Source of the DNA: an uncultured Oscillospiraceae bacterium
GTDB taxonomy: Bacteria > Bacillota > Clostridia > Oscillospirales > Oscillospiraceae
NCBI GenBank assembly: GCA_944385035.1
Contig: CALWVV010000007.1
Location: 55,856 to 119,855, forward strand
DNA length: 64,000 nucleotides
Reading direction: 5' to 3'
In this document: piece after piece, positions 34,978 to 43,515 of the stretch
How positions within the stretch are numbered: the stretch's first letter is position 1
Layout of the letters: each line of letters opens with the position of its first letter
Program-made: the position numbers and the translations under genes
The notes under the pieces: generated by a model
The model's input: the letters and a program-made list of their open reading frames with translations, nothing else
Told to the model about the DNA's origin: nothing
Database searches by the model: none

Positions 34978-35964
34978 TTACAGACTCTGAACCGCCACAC
35001 TAGCCGCCAGCAGATTCACCTCAGGCGTATCCATTTCCACACAGCACCCTGGGGCAAGAATCAGTTTCTGCCGGCCTGCTGCCTCTACCGCCTGCTGCAG
35101 GTGCTCTGCAACATCCTCGTATTTGGCATGCTCCAGCCACTTTTCATTCATGCCGCCCATCAGGCACTTGTCCGTGAGCTTGCGGGCCTGGGCCATATCC
35201 GGCGCCACCCAGCGATCGTGCCAATTGATGCAGTTGACCGGATACTTGGTCAGCTCCTCAAAGTAAGTATTGGGGCCGTGGATATGCAGGATATTGATGG
35301 GGGTCACATCGGCAAAGGCCTGAATTACCTGCAGATCATACTTTTCTCCAAACTCCGCATGCTCTTCCCGCGTCATGTAATCGCTGCTTGCACACTGGGT
35401 GGCCAGGAAAAAGCCAGACACACCGGCCTCAATGTTGGCCTTTACAAAATTGATGGTCGTCTGGGTAATGGCTTGAAGTGCCTGGTGCAGATAATCCGGA
35501 TAATTGCGCATATCATCAAACACTCTGGGGCCAGCCAGCTTCTTGGCCACCGTTATGGGCGTAAAAATGGTCTGCACAAACGGAATATCTTCCTTTAACC
35601 GCTTGCTCATCTGCTGAGAGAGCTGAAGCTGCTTACCATAGGTTCCATAAGTAGCGGGCAGGGGCTCCAGCTGCTTCCACTCCTCCGCATTCTCAATGCC
35701 AAACTTACGCTCGAAGGCAGCTTGGGTTTTTGTGCAGAAAAAGTCCACACTCAGGCCATAATCCTGGGCAACATAGTTTCCAAAGGGCATCATCTTGATG
35801 AGATCCAGGTTATACAGTTTGGCCAGCCGGATCTGCTCCTCCGCCAAGGCAATGGGATCCTGATCATATTGGGGGAGATGATACCACATACTAAGAGGAA
35901 TATGGTCAACCTCTTTTCCTTCAATGGCAGCCATTACTCGTTCGCGTTTTGTCATAGTCTGCAT
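34978..35964 (-). CDS. Uroporphyrinogen-decarboxylase-like protein (methyltransferase branch)
   Basis: The protein has 328 residues. It opens with TKRERVMAAIEGKEVDHIPL, the common start of the UroD family, and ends with APGCCVEMDTPEVNLLA, where the Cys pair corresponds to the zinc site region of methylcobalamin-linked methyltransferases. HIHGPNTYFEEL and CINWHDRW lie between. No corrinoid protein is encoded nearby. True haem decarboxylases occur in haem operons, so a role in this catabolic cluster, such as decarboxylation or methyl transfer, is more likely. Substrate unknown. Confidence 0.8.
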   Translation of the reverse strand: MQTMTKRERVMAAIEGKEVDHIPLSMWYHLPQYDQDPIALAEEQIRLAKLYNLDLIKMMPFGNYVAQDYGLSVDFFCTKTQAAFERKFGIENAEEWKQLEPLPATYGTYGKQLQLSQQMSKRLKEDIPFVQTIFTPITVAKKLAGPRVFDDMRNYPDYLHQALQAITQTTINFVKANIEAGVSGFFLATQCASSDYMTREEHAEFGEKYDLQVIQAFADVTPINILHIHGPNTYFEELTKYPVNCINWHDRWVAPDMAQARKLTDKCLMGGMNEKWLEHAKYEDVAEHLQQAVEAAGRQKLILAPGCCVEMDTPEVNLLAASVAVQSL

Positions 35965-36000
35965 AATTTGTTACCCTTTCCTAAAAAATTTAACCAATGA

Positions 36001-37521
36001 TTACTCTTTACTCTCCACGGTCTGCTTCGCTTTGCGCCAATCCTGAAATTTGCTGTAAAGAGGCCACAGAACCAAAAACAGATTGATCGCCAGAAGCAGC
36101 AAAGGAATTGGGCTGAACAGAGTATGGATCATGTCGCTCTCCAGCAGTAGCAGAGCCCGGCGGAAACGGCTCTCTGCCCCTGCTCCCAGCACAAACGCCA
36201 GGACAAAGGGAGAGGCAGGGATGTCCATTTTTTCCCAACAATATGCAATCAGTGCAAATGCCAGCATCAGCACCACATCAAAGGTCATATTGCGGGTGGT
36301 ATAGGCGCCTACGATGGTAAAAACAAGAATGATGGGGATCAGCACAGAGTTGGGTACCAATGTCAGCTTGGCAAAGTGACGGCCGCACACCAGTCCCACA
36401 AAAAGCACCAAAAACTGCGCCAACACAATGCTGATCATAAAGGGGTAGACAATGCCTGCATTGCTGGTAAACAGCCGCTCGCCCGGAGCCAGGCCGTGGG
36501 TCATCAGCGCGCCCAGGAACAAGGCCGCAGTGGAACAGCCGGGGATACCCAGCGTGATCAGAGGAATAAGAGAGCCTCCCACCACACCGCTGATTGCAGA
36601 GGAAACGGCCACAATGCCCTCTTCGCTGCCATCGCCATACTTTTCCGGGTGCTTCGATAGTTTCTTTTCAATCTCATAGCTCAAACCGGAAGCCGTGGTT
36701 CCGCCGGCGCCGGGAACGATGCCAATCAGAGTTCCGATCACAGAGGAACGAATCATGGGACCGATCAAACCCGCAACCGCCTTCACACTCAGCCGGTCCT
36801 TTTTGGAGGCCCGTCTGCTTTCCTTTGTCTCAGGCGGGATCTCCGTGATCTTATCCTTGCCGGTAACCACCAGCAGCAGCATCTGGGAAATGGCGAACAT
36901 GCCCAGGATAACCGGCATCAGAGGCACACCATCAAACAGCTCCACTCGCCCAAAGGTAAACCGCTGCTCGGCTGTGAAGTTATCGGTCCCCACAAAAGCA
37001 ACCGCAAAGCCCAGCGCCGCGCTGATAAATCCCTTGAGCATAGACTTCTGTGTCAAGCTGACGATCACGCAGATGCCGATCATGGTGATCAGGAACATCT
37101 CCAACGGCCCCATGGCCACAGCCGCCTGGGCCACCACAGATGCTCCGAAGAGCATGGCCAGGGATCCGACCATTCCGCCTACAAAGGCGCCCAATGTAGA
37201 GATTGCGATCGCGCGTCCGCCCTGGCCGCGCTTGGTCATTGGATAACCGTCCCAGGTCAGGAATAAAGAATCCGGGGTGCCCGGTGTGTTGATCAAAATG
37301 GCAGTGATGTTTCCGCCAAATACACCGGATGTATAAATCGCACCCATACAGGCCAGAGCGGTCACAGGGTCAAGGGAGAAGGTGAGGGGCAGGAACAACG
37401 CAATTCCTGTCTCCGGACCCAAACCAGGCAGCGCCCCCAAAATGACGCCTACCACAGAGCCAATGACCATCCAAAGCAATACCTCGGGGTTTAAAATCGC
37501 ACCTAAATATTCAATAGACAC
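36001..37521 (-). CDS. tctA: Tripartite tricarboxylate transporter large membrane subunit TctA
   Basis: The protein has 506 residues with about eleven to twelve transmembrane helices. The family signature G-x-x-x-G-x-x-PG-x-G is seen in VGVILGALPGLGPETGIA, and a second copy in GIVPGAGGTTASGLSYE. It forms the translocation channel of a secondary carboxylate importer. It lies 14 bases after tctB, with tctC before that. Confidence 0.93.
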   Translation of the reverse strand: MSIEYLGAILNPEVLLWMVIGSVVGVILGALPGLGPETGIALFLPLTFSLDPVTALACMGAIYTSGVFGGNITAILINTPGTPDSLFLTWDGYPMTKRGQGGRAIAISTLGAFVGGMVGSLAMLFGASVVAQAAVAMGPLEMFLITMIGICVIVSLTQKSMLKGFISAALGFAVAFVGTDNFTAEQRFTFGRVELFDGVPLMPVILGMFAISQMLLLVVTGKDKITEIPPETKESRRASKKDRLSVKAVAGLIGPMIRSSVIGTLIGIVPGAGGTTASGLSYEIEKKLSKHPEKYGDGSEEGIVAVSSAISGVVGGSLIPLITLGIPGCSTAALFLGALMTHGLAPGERLFTSNAGIVYPFMISIVLAQFLVLFVGLVCGRHFAKLTLVPNSVLIPIILVFTIVGAYTTRNMTFDVVLMLAFALIAYCWEKMDIPASPFVLAFVLGAGAESRFRRALLLLESDMIHTLFSPIPLLLLAINLFLVLWPLYSKFQDWRKAKQTVESKE

Positions 37522-37535
37522 AAGCTCCCCCCCTT

Positions 37536-37982
37536 TTACAGCAAATTAAAGATGTTGAAAATCGTGCCCTCGGGCAGGGACACCTGGAAAATAAACCGAA
37601 ACAGGATAACCACCAACGCTGTGGTGCAAATCGGCACTAAAATAAGAATTTTCTTATTTCTTTGCCCCAAAAACAGCATAGCGCCCAGCAAAAAGAATGG
37701 TGTGCAGACATAAAATCCAAACCACTGAGAGCAAAGCGCAAATACCAACAGAATTCCCAGCATAATTACGCCACGGGAAGAATTTTTAAAATCATAAGTA
37801 TCTTTTGTGTCTTTCTTAACCAGACGAGTGATAATAAGGGCAGTGGCCAAGACGATTAGAATCACTGCAACTGCAGTAGGCAGCACACGGGAATCCGGTG
37901 CATCAATTTCCTTCATCTGCCAGAACATTACAGCACTGACCAAATACATGAATCCGGCCATCACAAAGTCATAAATCTGCAT
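37536..37982 (-). CDS. tctB: Tripartite tricarboxylate transporter small membrane subunit TctB
   Basis: The protein has 148 residues. ATG 37982 (MQIYDFVMAG) follows AAGGAGG; upstream in-frame residues are not conserved in character. Four hydrophobic helices are visible, starting with VMAGFMYLVSAVMFW, then VAVILIVLATALIIT. It partners TctA. Confidence 0.88.
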   Translation of the reverse strand: MQIYDFVMAGFMYLVSAVMFWQMKEIDAPDSRVLPTAVAVILIVLATALIITRLVKKDTKDTYDFKNSSRGVIMLGILLVFALCSQWFGFYVCTPFFLLGAMLFLGQRNKKILILVPICTTALVVILFRFIFQVSLPEGTIFNIFNLL

Positions 37983-38029
37983 GGGTTCCTCCTTCTCAAC
38001 AGAAATCGTTCTTCTGTTCAGCCGTAAAA

Positions 38030-38072
38030 GGGCGCAGCATGGTGTGCATATCAAGTCGACCATGCTACGCCC
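38030..38072 (-). promoter_or_regulatory. Intercistronic hairpin between tctC and tctB
   Basis: GGGCGCAGCATGGT (38030-38043) pairs with ACCATGCTACGCCC (38059-38072), with one mismatch, around a 15-base loop. It follows the tctC stop by about 35 bases. Such hairpins often stabilise the upstream message so that the binding protein is made in excess over the membrane subunits. No T run follows. Confidence 0.6.
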
Positions 38073-38106
38073 TGTACATCCTGTTAGAATTTAGGTCCTT
38101 ACTTTA

Positions 38107-39144
38107 TTATTCCCAGGGTTCCACAGCCCACTCGGCACGGTTGGCTTCGTCAATGGAATCCCACATCTCCTGAATCTGGTCAGGGGTCTTATAGTCAATT
38201 TCTACACCCAGCTCCTCAGCGCGGGCCAGAACTTCCTCAGACTGCATGGCCTCATCAAAAGCCTTGCACAGAAGGTCATAGATCTCAGAAGGAATGTCGG
38301 AGGGAGCAGCCAGAGAACGCATGGAATAGGCCTCGATGTCATAGCCCAGCTCCATCAGAGTCGGAGTGTCGGGCAGGGTGCTGATCCGCTCGCTGGTGCC
38401 AACACACAGGGGAATAAATACGCCCTCTTCAATGGCAGCCATGGTGTCGCCCACCTGGGTAACCAGAGCATCGATGTGTCCGCCGCGGAGCATGGATACG
38501 AACTCAGCATCGTTGTCAATGGGAACGATCTTGAACTCGGCTCCAGTTTCACGCTGAATCTGCTTGATCAGACGTCCCTCAGAGGTGTTCAGGCCGCCGC
38601 AGCCAACGGTAATCTCACCGGGAGCCGCCAAAGCAGCGTCGATCAGGCTCTGGAAATCAGAAAAACGCTCCTTATCCTCGCTGTTGATCAGCCAGGCGCA
38701 AGGATCCGTCATAAAGTTACAAATGGGCGCCCAGTCGTCCAGCGTAAAGGCACAGGCCTCACCGCGCACCAGAGGCAGGGCGATATGGGGAGAATGGAAC
38801 ATGGCCAGGGTATAGCCATCGTGGGGAGCATTGATGGCAGAGGTGAGGCCGATTTCACCGGAGCCACCTTCTTGGTTGCTGATCACAAAGGAGTGCTTGA
38901 AGTTGTAATTGTCCTCTACATACTGGCAGGCCACACGCAGAAGGGCTTCCTGAGAGCTGCCCGCGCCATAAGGCAAAATGATGCTGATGTTCTTTTCCGG
39001 ATAGCTGAGCTCTGTCTCGGAGCCGCTGGAAGCAGCCTCACTGCCGGACGCACTGGATCCGGATGTGCTTGTCCCTCCGCAGCCGGCCAGCAAAGACAGA
39101 GACATTGCTGCTGCCAGTGCAATCGCAAAAATCTTTCTTTTCAT
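38107..39144 (-). CDS. tctC: Tripartite tricarboxylate transporter binding lipoprotein TctC (BUG family)
   Basis: The protein has 345 residues and starts after GGAGGTATGACAA. A lipoprotein signal peptide ends at SLLAGC, and a Ser/Gly linker follows. The family start YPEKNISIILPYGAGSS carries the carboxylate-binding loop, and GCGGLNTSEGRL lies in the middle. It captures a carboxylate outside the cell for TctAB. The ligand is not evident. Confidence 0.92.
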   Translation of the reverse strand: MKRKIFAIALAAAMSLSLLAGCGGTSTSGSSASGSEAASSGSETELSYPEKNISIILPYGAGSSQEALLRVACQYVEDNYNFKHSFVISNQEGGSGEIGLTSAINAPHDGYTLAMFHSPHIALPLVRGEACAFTLDDWAPICNFMTDPCAWLINSEDKERFSDFQSLIDAALAAPGEITVGCGGLNTSEGRLIKQIQRETGAEFKIVPIDNDAEFVSMLRGGHIDALVTQVGDTMAAIEEGVFIPLCVGTSERISTLPDTPTLMELGYDIEAYSMRSLAAPSDIPSEIYDLLCKAFDEAMQSEEVLARAEELGVEIDYKTPDQIQEMWDSIDEANRAEWAVEPWE

Positions 39145-39212
39145 TTGTCATACCTCCATTTTTTTATTTTATTGCCGCTCTTTTTAAAACAGCTATAAAA
39201 TTCCAGTTTGTT

Positions 39213-40178
39213 TTAGCGGTTATACTGTACACGTCCACCATTGATGGATTCCCATACTTCGTCGCACTGTTTGAGCGCTTCTTCCGGCAGCGCTCCGCCT
39301 TCCATGGCCGCCAAGTTGGCCTGCAGCTGCTCCAGGTTGGAAAAACCGGTAATAATGCTGCTTACCCACGGCTGGCTCAGGCACCAGCGGTAGGAGAGTG
39401 ACAGCAGCGTGGTATTCATACGGTCCGCAAGCTGAGTCAACTGGTCAATGGCTTTGAAGTTGTCCTCTCTCCAATAGCGTTTTTGATAATTGGGGTTTTC
39501 AAACCGGGTCCCAACCGTGGGCACACCCCGTTTATGCTTCCCCGTCAGCATGCCCCCGGCCAAGGGGTTAAATACCGTCATGCCGATCTTTTTCTCACGC
39601 AGGAACGGGACCAGCTCATTTTCCGCCCCTCTGGTCAGGGCGTTATAGCAGGTTTCCGATACCACAGGCACCGCCCAACGGTTCCTTTTGCAAATATGTA
39701 CCGCTTCACACATCTGCCAGGCCGCATAGTTCGACATGCCGACGTAGCGTACCTTTCCCTGCCGAACCACATCATTCAGTGCTTCCAAAGACTCCTCCAG
39801 CGGAGTATTATAGTCGGGGGAATGCAGATAATAGATATCCAGATAGTCTGTTCCCAATCTTTTCAGCGATCCGTCCACTCCGTCCAAAATGCTGCTGCGG
39901 GACAGGCTGAATTCCTTTTTTTCCATGCACGGGTAACCCACCTTGCTGGCGATCACCACATCTTTACGCCGGTTTCCCAACGCCTTTCCCAGCATCTCCT
40001 CACTTTTTCCATCCACATACTGGTCTGCTGTGTCAAAAAAGTTGATGCCCGTATCCATTGCCAGAGCTACTGCCCGGTCCACATCATTTTGCTGGGGCAT
40101 TTTGGATCCAAATGTCATGGTGCCCATACAAACGCGGGAAACCTTAAGCCCTGTACCGCCCAAGTAGTTGTACTCCAT
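39213..40178 (-). CDS. Aldo/keto reductase
   Basis: The protein has 321 residues. The catalytic Tyr lies in DTADQYVDGKSE, the Asp in NFFDTAD, the Lys in IASKVGYP and the His in YYLHSPDY, all four in expected order. C-terminal SIITGFSNLEQLQ is the cofactor-binding part. Such enzymes use NADPH to reduce aldehydes or ketones. It is the first gene after the strong promoter at 40281-40309 and so heads the leftward cluster. Confidence 0.9.
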   Translation of the reverse strand: MEYNYLGGTGLKVSRVCMGTMTFGSKMPQQNDVDRAVALAMDTGINFFDTADQYVDGKSEEMLGKALGNRRKDVVIASKVGYPCMEKKEFSLSRSSILDGVDGSLKRLGTDYLDIYYLHSPDYNTPLEESLEALNDVVRQGKVRYVGMSNYAAWQMCEAVHICKRNRWAVPVVSETCYNALTRGAENELVPFLREKKIGMTVFNPLAGGMLTGKHKRGVPTVGTRFENPNYQKRYWREDNFKAIDQLTQLADRMNTTLLSLSYRWCLSQPWVSSIITGFSNLEQLQANLAAMEGGALPEEALKQCDEVWESINGGRVQYNR

Positions 40179-40280
40179 TTTTCTCCCTCTTATTTCATTT
40201 TACAAAATTTTATTTCTTTTCTATAAAATTAAAATTCCATATTTTCAAATAGTTTTTTTACATCGTGAAATTTTAGTCAT

Positions 40281-40309
40281 AGTATATAATCACTTCTTCT
40301 TTTTGTCAA
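40281..40309 (-). promoter_or_regulatory. Strong promoter of the catabolic cluster
   Basis: On the minus strand TTGACA (40304-40309), a 17-bp spacer and TATACT (40281-40286) lie about 100 bases before the aldo/keto reductase gene. The flanking sequence GTCATAGTATATAATCAC is a near palindrome over the -10 box and could be an IclR-type operator. Regulation by the divergent IclR gene is inference. Confidence 0.7.
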
Positions 40310-40424
40310 GTTTAAATATCAATTTTTTCTTGTTTCCATTTTTTGTTTTATATGATATACTAAAGGTAATTAAATTGGATTATTGCGTCATCTACTCGAT
40401 TACAATAGTGAAAGTTGGTGCCGT

Positions 40425-41228
40425 ATGCAAAACCAAGCCGTAGAAACTGTAGAAACCGCAGAAACCGTAGAAAAAACTTATAAACCCGTTCAATCCATCG
40501 AGCGTGTATTTCAGATAATGGAAATCCTTGCCCAAAATCCAGAGGGTCTATCTTTAATGGCCTTATCCGAAAAAACCGGCCTGCACAACAGTACCGTACA
40601 TCGTCTGCTCCATACCTTATACGCGTTGGGGTATACCGAATGGCGTCATTCCAACAGCTCCCCATACAAGCTGACATTAAGATTGTTTGAATATGGCAGC
40701 GCTTCTGTTGAGCACCGTCCTTTTGTGCAGACCGCCAGACCGTTTCTGGACCGTTTGTCGGAAGAGCTTAATCTCTCCGCCCATCTGTTTTTGCCGGATC
40801 AATCTGATATGATGTGCGTTATGACTTCCAACCACTCATCGTTTAGCGGAGGGCCTCAGGCTGGTACACGGCTTCCGATGTGGTGCAGTGCTGCCGGAAA
40901 ATGTATGCTGGCTTACCGCTCAGACCAAGCTGTGGCTTCTTTGTGGGAGTCCCGCGGCGCCTCTCTTTATGGGCCAAATGCCCCGGCATCTCTGGCTGCG
41001 CTGCACAAGGATCTAACGACAGTCCAGCAGTATGGATACGCCTTCTGCAACGAGGAAGTTCGGGTGGGACTTGCCACTCTGGGCGTCCCACTTGTGGATC
41101 AGACGGGAGCGGCAATCGGTGCTTTATGTATCAGCGGGATTCCATCCAGTTTTTCTTCTTCCAATATTACCCGCTGGGCAGAAACGTTAAAGCAGTTCAG
41201 TGAGTCTCTCATGTCTACACAAAACTAA
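40425..41228 (+). CDS. IclR-family transcription regulator
   Basis: The protein has 267 residues from ATG 40425; a TTG at 40383 is possible and the ribosome site is weak. After an acidic start with repeats of VET or AET, the winged helix (QSIERVFQIMEILAQNPEGL, then STVHRLLHTLYALGY) is followed by an IclR ligand-binding domain (GTRLPMWCSAAGKCMLA, then YAFCNEEVRVGLATLGVPL). It lies divergent from the catabolic cluster and most likely controls it in response to a pathway compound. Confidence 0.9.
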   Translation: MQNQAVETVETAETVEKTYKPVQSIERVFQIMEILAQNPEGLSLMALSEKTGLHNSTVHRLLHTLYALGYTEWRHSNSSPYKLTLRLFEYGSASVEHRPFVQTARPFLDRLSEELNLSAHLFLPDQSDMMCVMTSNHSSFSGGPQAGTRLPMWCSAAGKCMLAYRSDQAVASLWESRGASLYGPNAPASLAALHKDLTTVQQYGYAFCNEEVRVGLATLGVPLVDQTGAAIGALCISGIPSSFSSSNITRWAETLKQFSESLMSTQN

Positions 41229-41334
41229 AAGAAGCCTGTTTTGAACATGAAAAAACGAAGGCACGGTGAACGAAGCAAGCTTTAAAATCGACATCGCAGC
41301 GCAAAGATAAAAGCCCTTTCAAACAAGGCGCGGA

Positions 41335-41361
41335 CAACCACATGGCTGTCCGCGCCTTTTC
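41335..41361 (+). terminator. Terminator of the IclR gene
   Basis: AAGGCGCGGACA and TGTCCGCGCCTT pair around a short loop and are followed by TTTCCC. It lies about 110 bases after the stop at 41228. Confidence 0.65.
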
Positions 41362-41475
41362 CCATGCTCTGTTTCATTGAACCAACGCCAGGCTTCATAT
41401 CCATTGCCGTTGTATAGTCGCGGCTGTTGGTGGCTTCTGCAATTTCCAGGAAAATGGCTCATCCGTGGACGATAG

Positions 41476-41504
41476 TTGTCACGAAAGTACTTTTTTGATA
41501 TAAT
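41476..41504 (+). promoter_or_regulatory. Promoter upstream of the LRR/SPFH gene pair
   Basis: TTGTCA (41476-41481), a 17-bp spacer and TATAAT (41499-41504) form a near-consensus sigma-A promoter. It lies about 190 bases before the LRR gene. The long leader holds no convincing gene. Confidence 0.65.
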
Positions 41505-41700
41505 GATTTAATGTATTTTTGGCTTTTCTCAGAAATCAGCGCAATAAAACAGGAATCATCGCGCACTCACTGGCATGCCTGGAGCAGGCAGGAACACCAT
41601 GGGTGTGCTTCTGTCCAGGCAGAACGGTCCGCCTGCGGGCCATATGAGACCCGGACGGGAAGATACCGTAGTTTTGCGAACAACAAAGAGGGGTATTGGG

Positions 41701-43503
41701 ATGAAGACAACGGTGAAATGTGAATACTGTCAATCCGTGGTGGACGCTGGGGAGCGGTACTGTCCCTCCTGCGGCAGTCCTCTGCCGCAGGCGCCGTCTC
41801 AGCCCCCGTCCGGGAGCCAGGCGCAGCCTGTCAACCGGCGGGCCCGTGCCGGAGTGCTGCTGCTCCTCCTGCTGGCACTGCTGGGGGCGGGCTGGTTGGC
41901 GGTCAGCCTGATCAACATGGCGGATGCTGGCCGAAATGGCGGCGGGCTCAGCGCCGCCCTGACGGCCATTGAGGAGGACCCCGCCGATCTAGATTCCTAT
42001 CCGGTGGTCATCACCAGCTATCTGGAGCAGGGCCAGACGGAGATGGCCTGTCATCATGCCTTTTTACTGGTAAAGCAGGCACCTGGCGAAGAGACCGGCA
42101 GCTGGTGCGTGGAGACCTTCCGGAGCTATGGCCGGGAGATGGATGCGGTACAGCTGGCCCTGCTGAGCGACGCCCTGTCCGGGGAGAGCTCCCTTTTCTC
42201 TCAGGTGGCTGACACCCCCCTGGATACCCTTATGCCCGGCTCTCCCCTGCGTCAGGCCCTGGAGCTGCTGCTGGGCAAGAGCGCCAGTCTCATCACCCTG
42301 GCCGACCTTCAGGACATCACCTACCTCTCCATCGGCAGCGAGGACCCCCTCTCCGGAGGCCGTACCGTGGCCATCGGCTATGACCCCGCCGGTACCGACG
42401 CCGGGGCTGTCACCCTTCAGGTGGAGGGGGGTAACCTGAGCAATGGACTGGGTCTCTTCTGTTTCCACGGGCTGCTGCGGCTGGAGGTGCGGGAGAAGCA
42501 GGTGGGCGCCGAAGAACTGCTGCTGCCCAACCTCACCGCCCTCACCACCGGAAGCAGTACCCTTACCGATCTTACCGGCCTGTCCAGTCTGGCCAATCTG
42601 GAGGAGCTGACCATTCTCAACAGCCCGCTTACCTCCCTGGCGGGGGTGGATGCCCTGCCCAACCTGAAATCCCTGAACCTCACCAACACCGATCTCACCG
42701 ACCTCTCCGTGCTGCCCGCCCGGAAGGGACTCACCTCCCTTACCCTGGCCGACAACGACGGTCTGACCAGCGTGGCCTCCCTGGCCCAAATGAGCCAGCT
42801 CACCAGTCTCTCCCTGACCGGGCAGGCGATCACCGACCTCTCCCCGATTGCGGGGCTCACCGGACTCAAGGAGCTGTCGGTACACGATACCGGAGTTAGG
42901 AACACCGCTTTTCTCACCAACCTCACCGGTCTCACCTCCCTCACCTTTACCAGCAATGACGAGGTGGAACAGGTGCCCGAGCTGGGTGGGCTCACCAATC
43001 TCACCCAGCTGGTGCTGGAGAGCGACGAGGCCTTTGAGAGCCAGGCGGATATGGCCTCCCTCACCGCCCTTACCGCTCTGGAGCTCCTCTCCACCAAGGA
43101 TCTGAGCTATCTGCTGCCCCTCTCCCATTTGGAGGAGCTCACCCTCTACTTCACCCGCAGCGAGACCGACCTCTCCCCCCTTGGGGGATTCACCCGGCTG
43201 CGGCGGCTGGATCTACGGGGCGAGACCAGTTTTTACGCCATCTACGACACCTCCCTGGTGGGCCTGAGCGGTCTCCAGGGCCTTCCCCTGGAGGAGCTGG
43301 ATCTCTCCAACTGCGGGGTGACAGACATTACCCCCCTTTCGGGGCTCACCGGCCTCACCTGGCTGGACCTGTCCGGCAACAGTGTGGGTGACCTTGCCCC
43401 CCTTTCCGACTTGGCCGGGCTGACCTACCTGAATCTCTCCGGCAATCCCATCCCCGACTACAGCCCGGTGGAGGACCGGGACGGCCTGATTCTCATTCGA
43501 TAG
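41701..43503 (+). CDS. Zinc-ribbon, membrane-anchored leucine-rich-repeat protein
   Basis: The protein has 600 residues. ATG 41701 follows GAGGGG and starts directly in a zinc ribbon (CEYCQSVV..CPSCGSPLP), the four Cys being intact. A linker and one transmembrane helix (RAGVLLLLLLALLGAGWLAV) follow. Residues of about 280-590 are at least twelve leucine-rich repeats of about 22 residues, of the internalin type (SLANLEELTILNSPLTSLAG as an example). The topology suggests a cytoplasmic ribbon and an external repeat domain for binding proteins. It lies 12 bases before an SPFH gene that also carries zinc ribbons. Function unknown. Confidence 0.8.
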   Translation: MKTTVKCEYCQSVVDAGERYCPSCGSPLPQAPSQPPSGSQAQPVNRRARAGVLLLLLLALLGAGWLAVSLINMADAGRNGGGLSAALTAIEEDPADLDSYPVVITSYLEQGQTEMACHHAFLLVKQAPGEETGSWCVETFRSYGREMDAVQLALLSDALSGESSLFSQVADTPLDTLMPGSPLRQALELLLGKSASLITLADLQDITYLSIGSEDPLSGGRTVAIGYDPAGTDAGAVTLQVEGGNLSNGLGLFCFHGLLRLEVREKQVGAEELLLPNLTALTTGSSTLTDLTGLSSLANLEELTILNSPLTSLAGVDALPNLKSLNLTNTDLTDLSVLPARKGLTSLTLADNDGLTSVASLAQMSQLTSLSLTGQAITDLSPIAGLTGLKELSVHDTGVRNTAFLTNLTGLTSLTFTSNDEVEQVPELGGLTNLTQLVLESDEAFESQADMASLTALTALELLSTKDLSYLLPLSHLEELTLYFTRSETDLSPLGGFTRLRRLDLRGETSFYAIYDTSLVGLSGLQGLPLEELDLSNCGVTDITPLSGLTGLTWLDLSGNSVGDLAPLSDLAGLTYLNLSGNPIPDYSPVEDRDGLILIR

Positions 43504-43515
43504 GAGGCGGGTTTT

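Noticed and set aside
41511-41723. A small gene between the promoter and the LRR gene
   Set aside because: It has no ribosome site and overlaps the LRR start in another frame; no motif is recognised.
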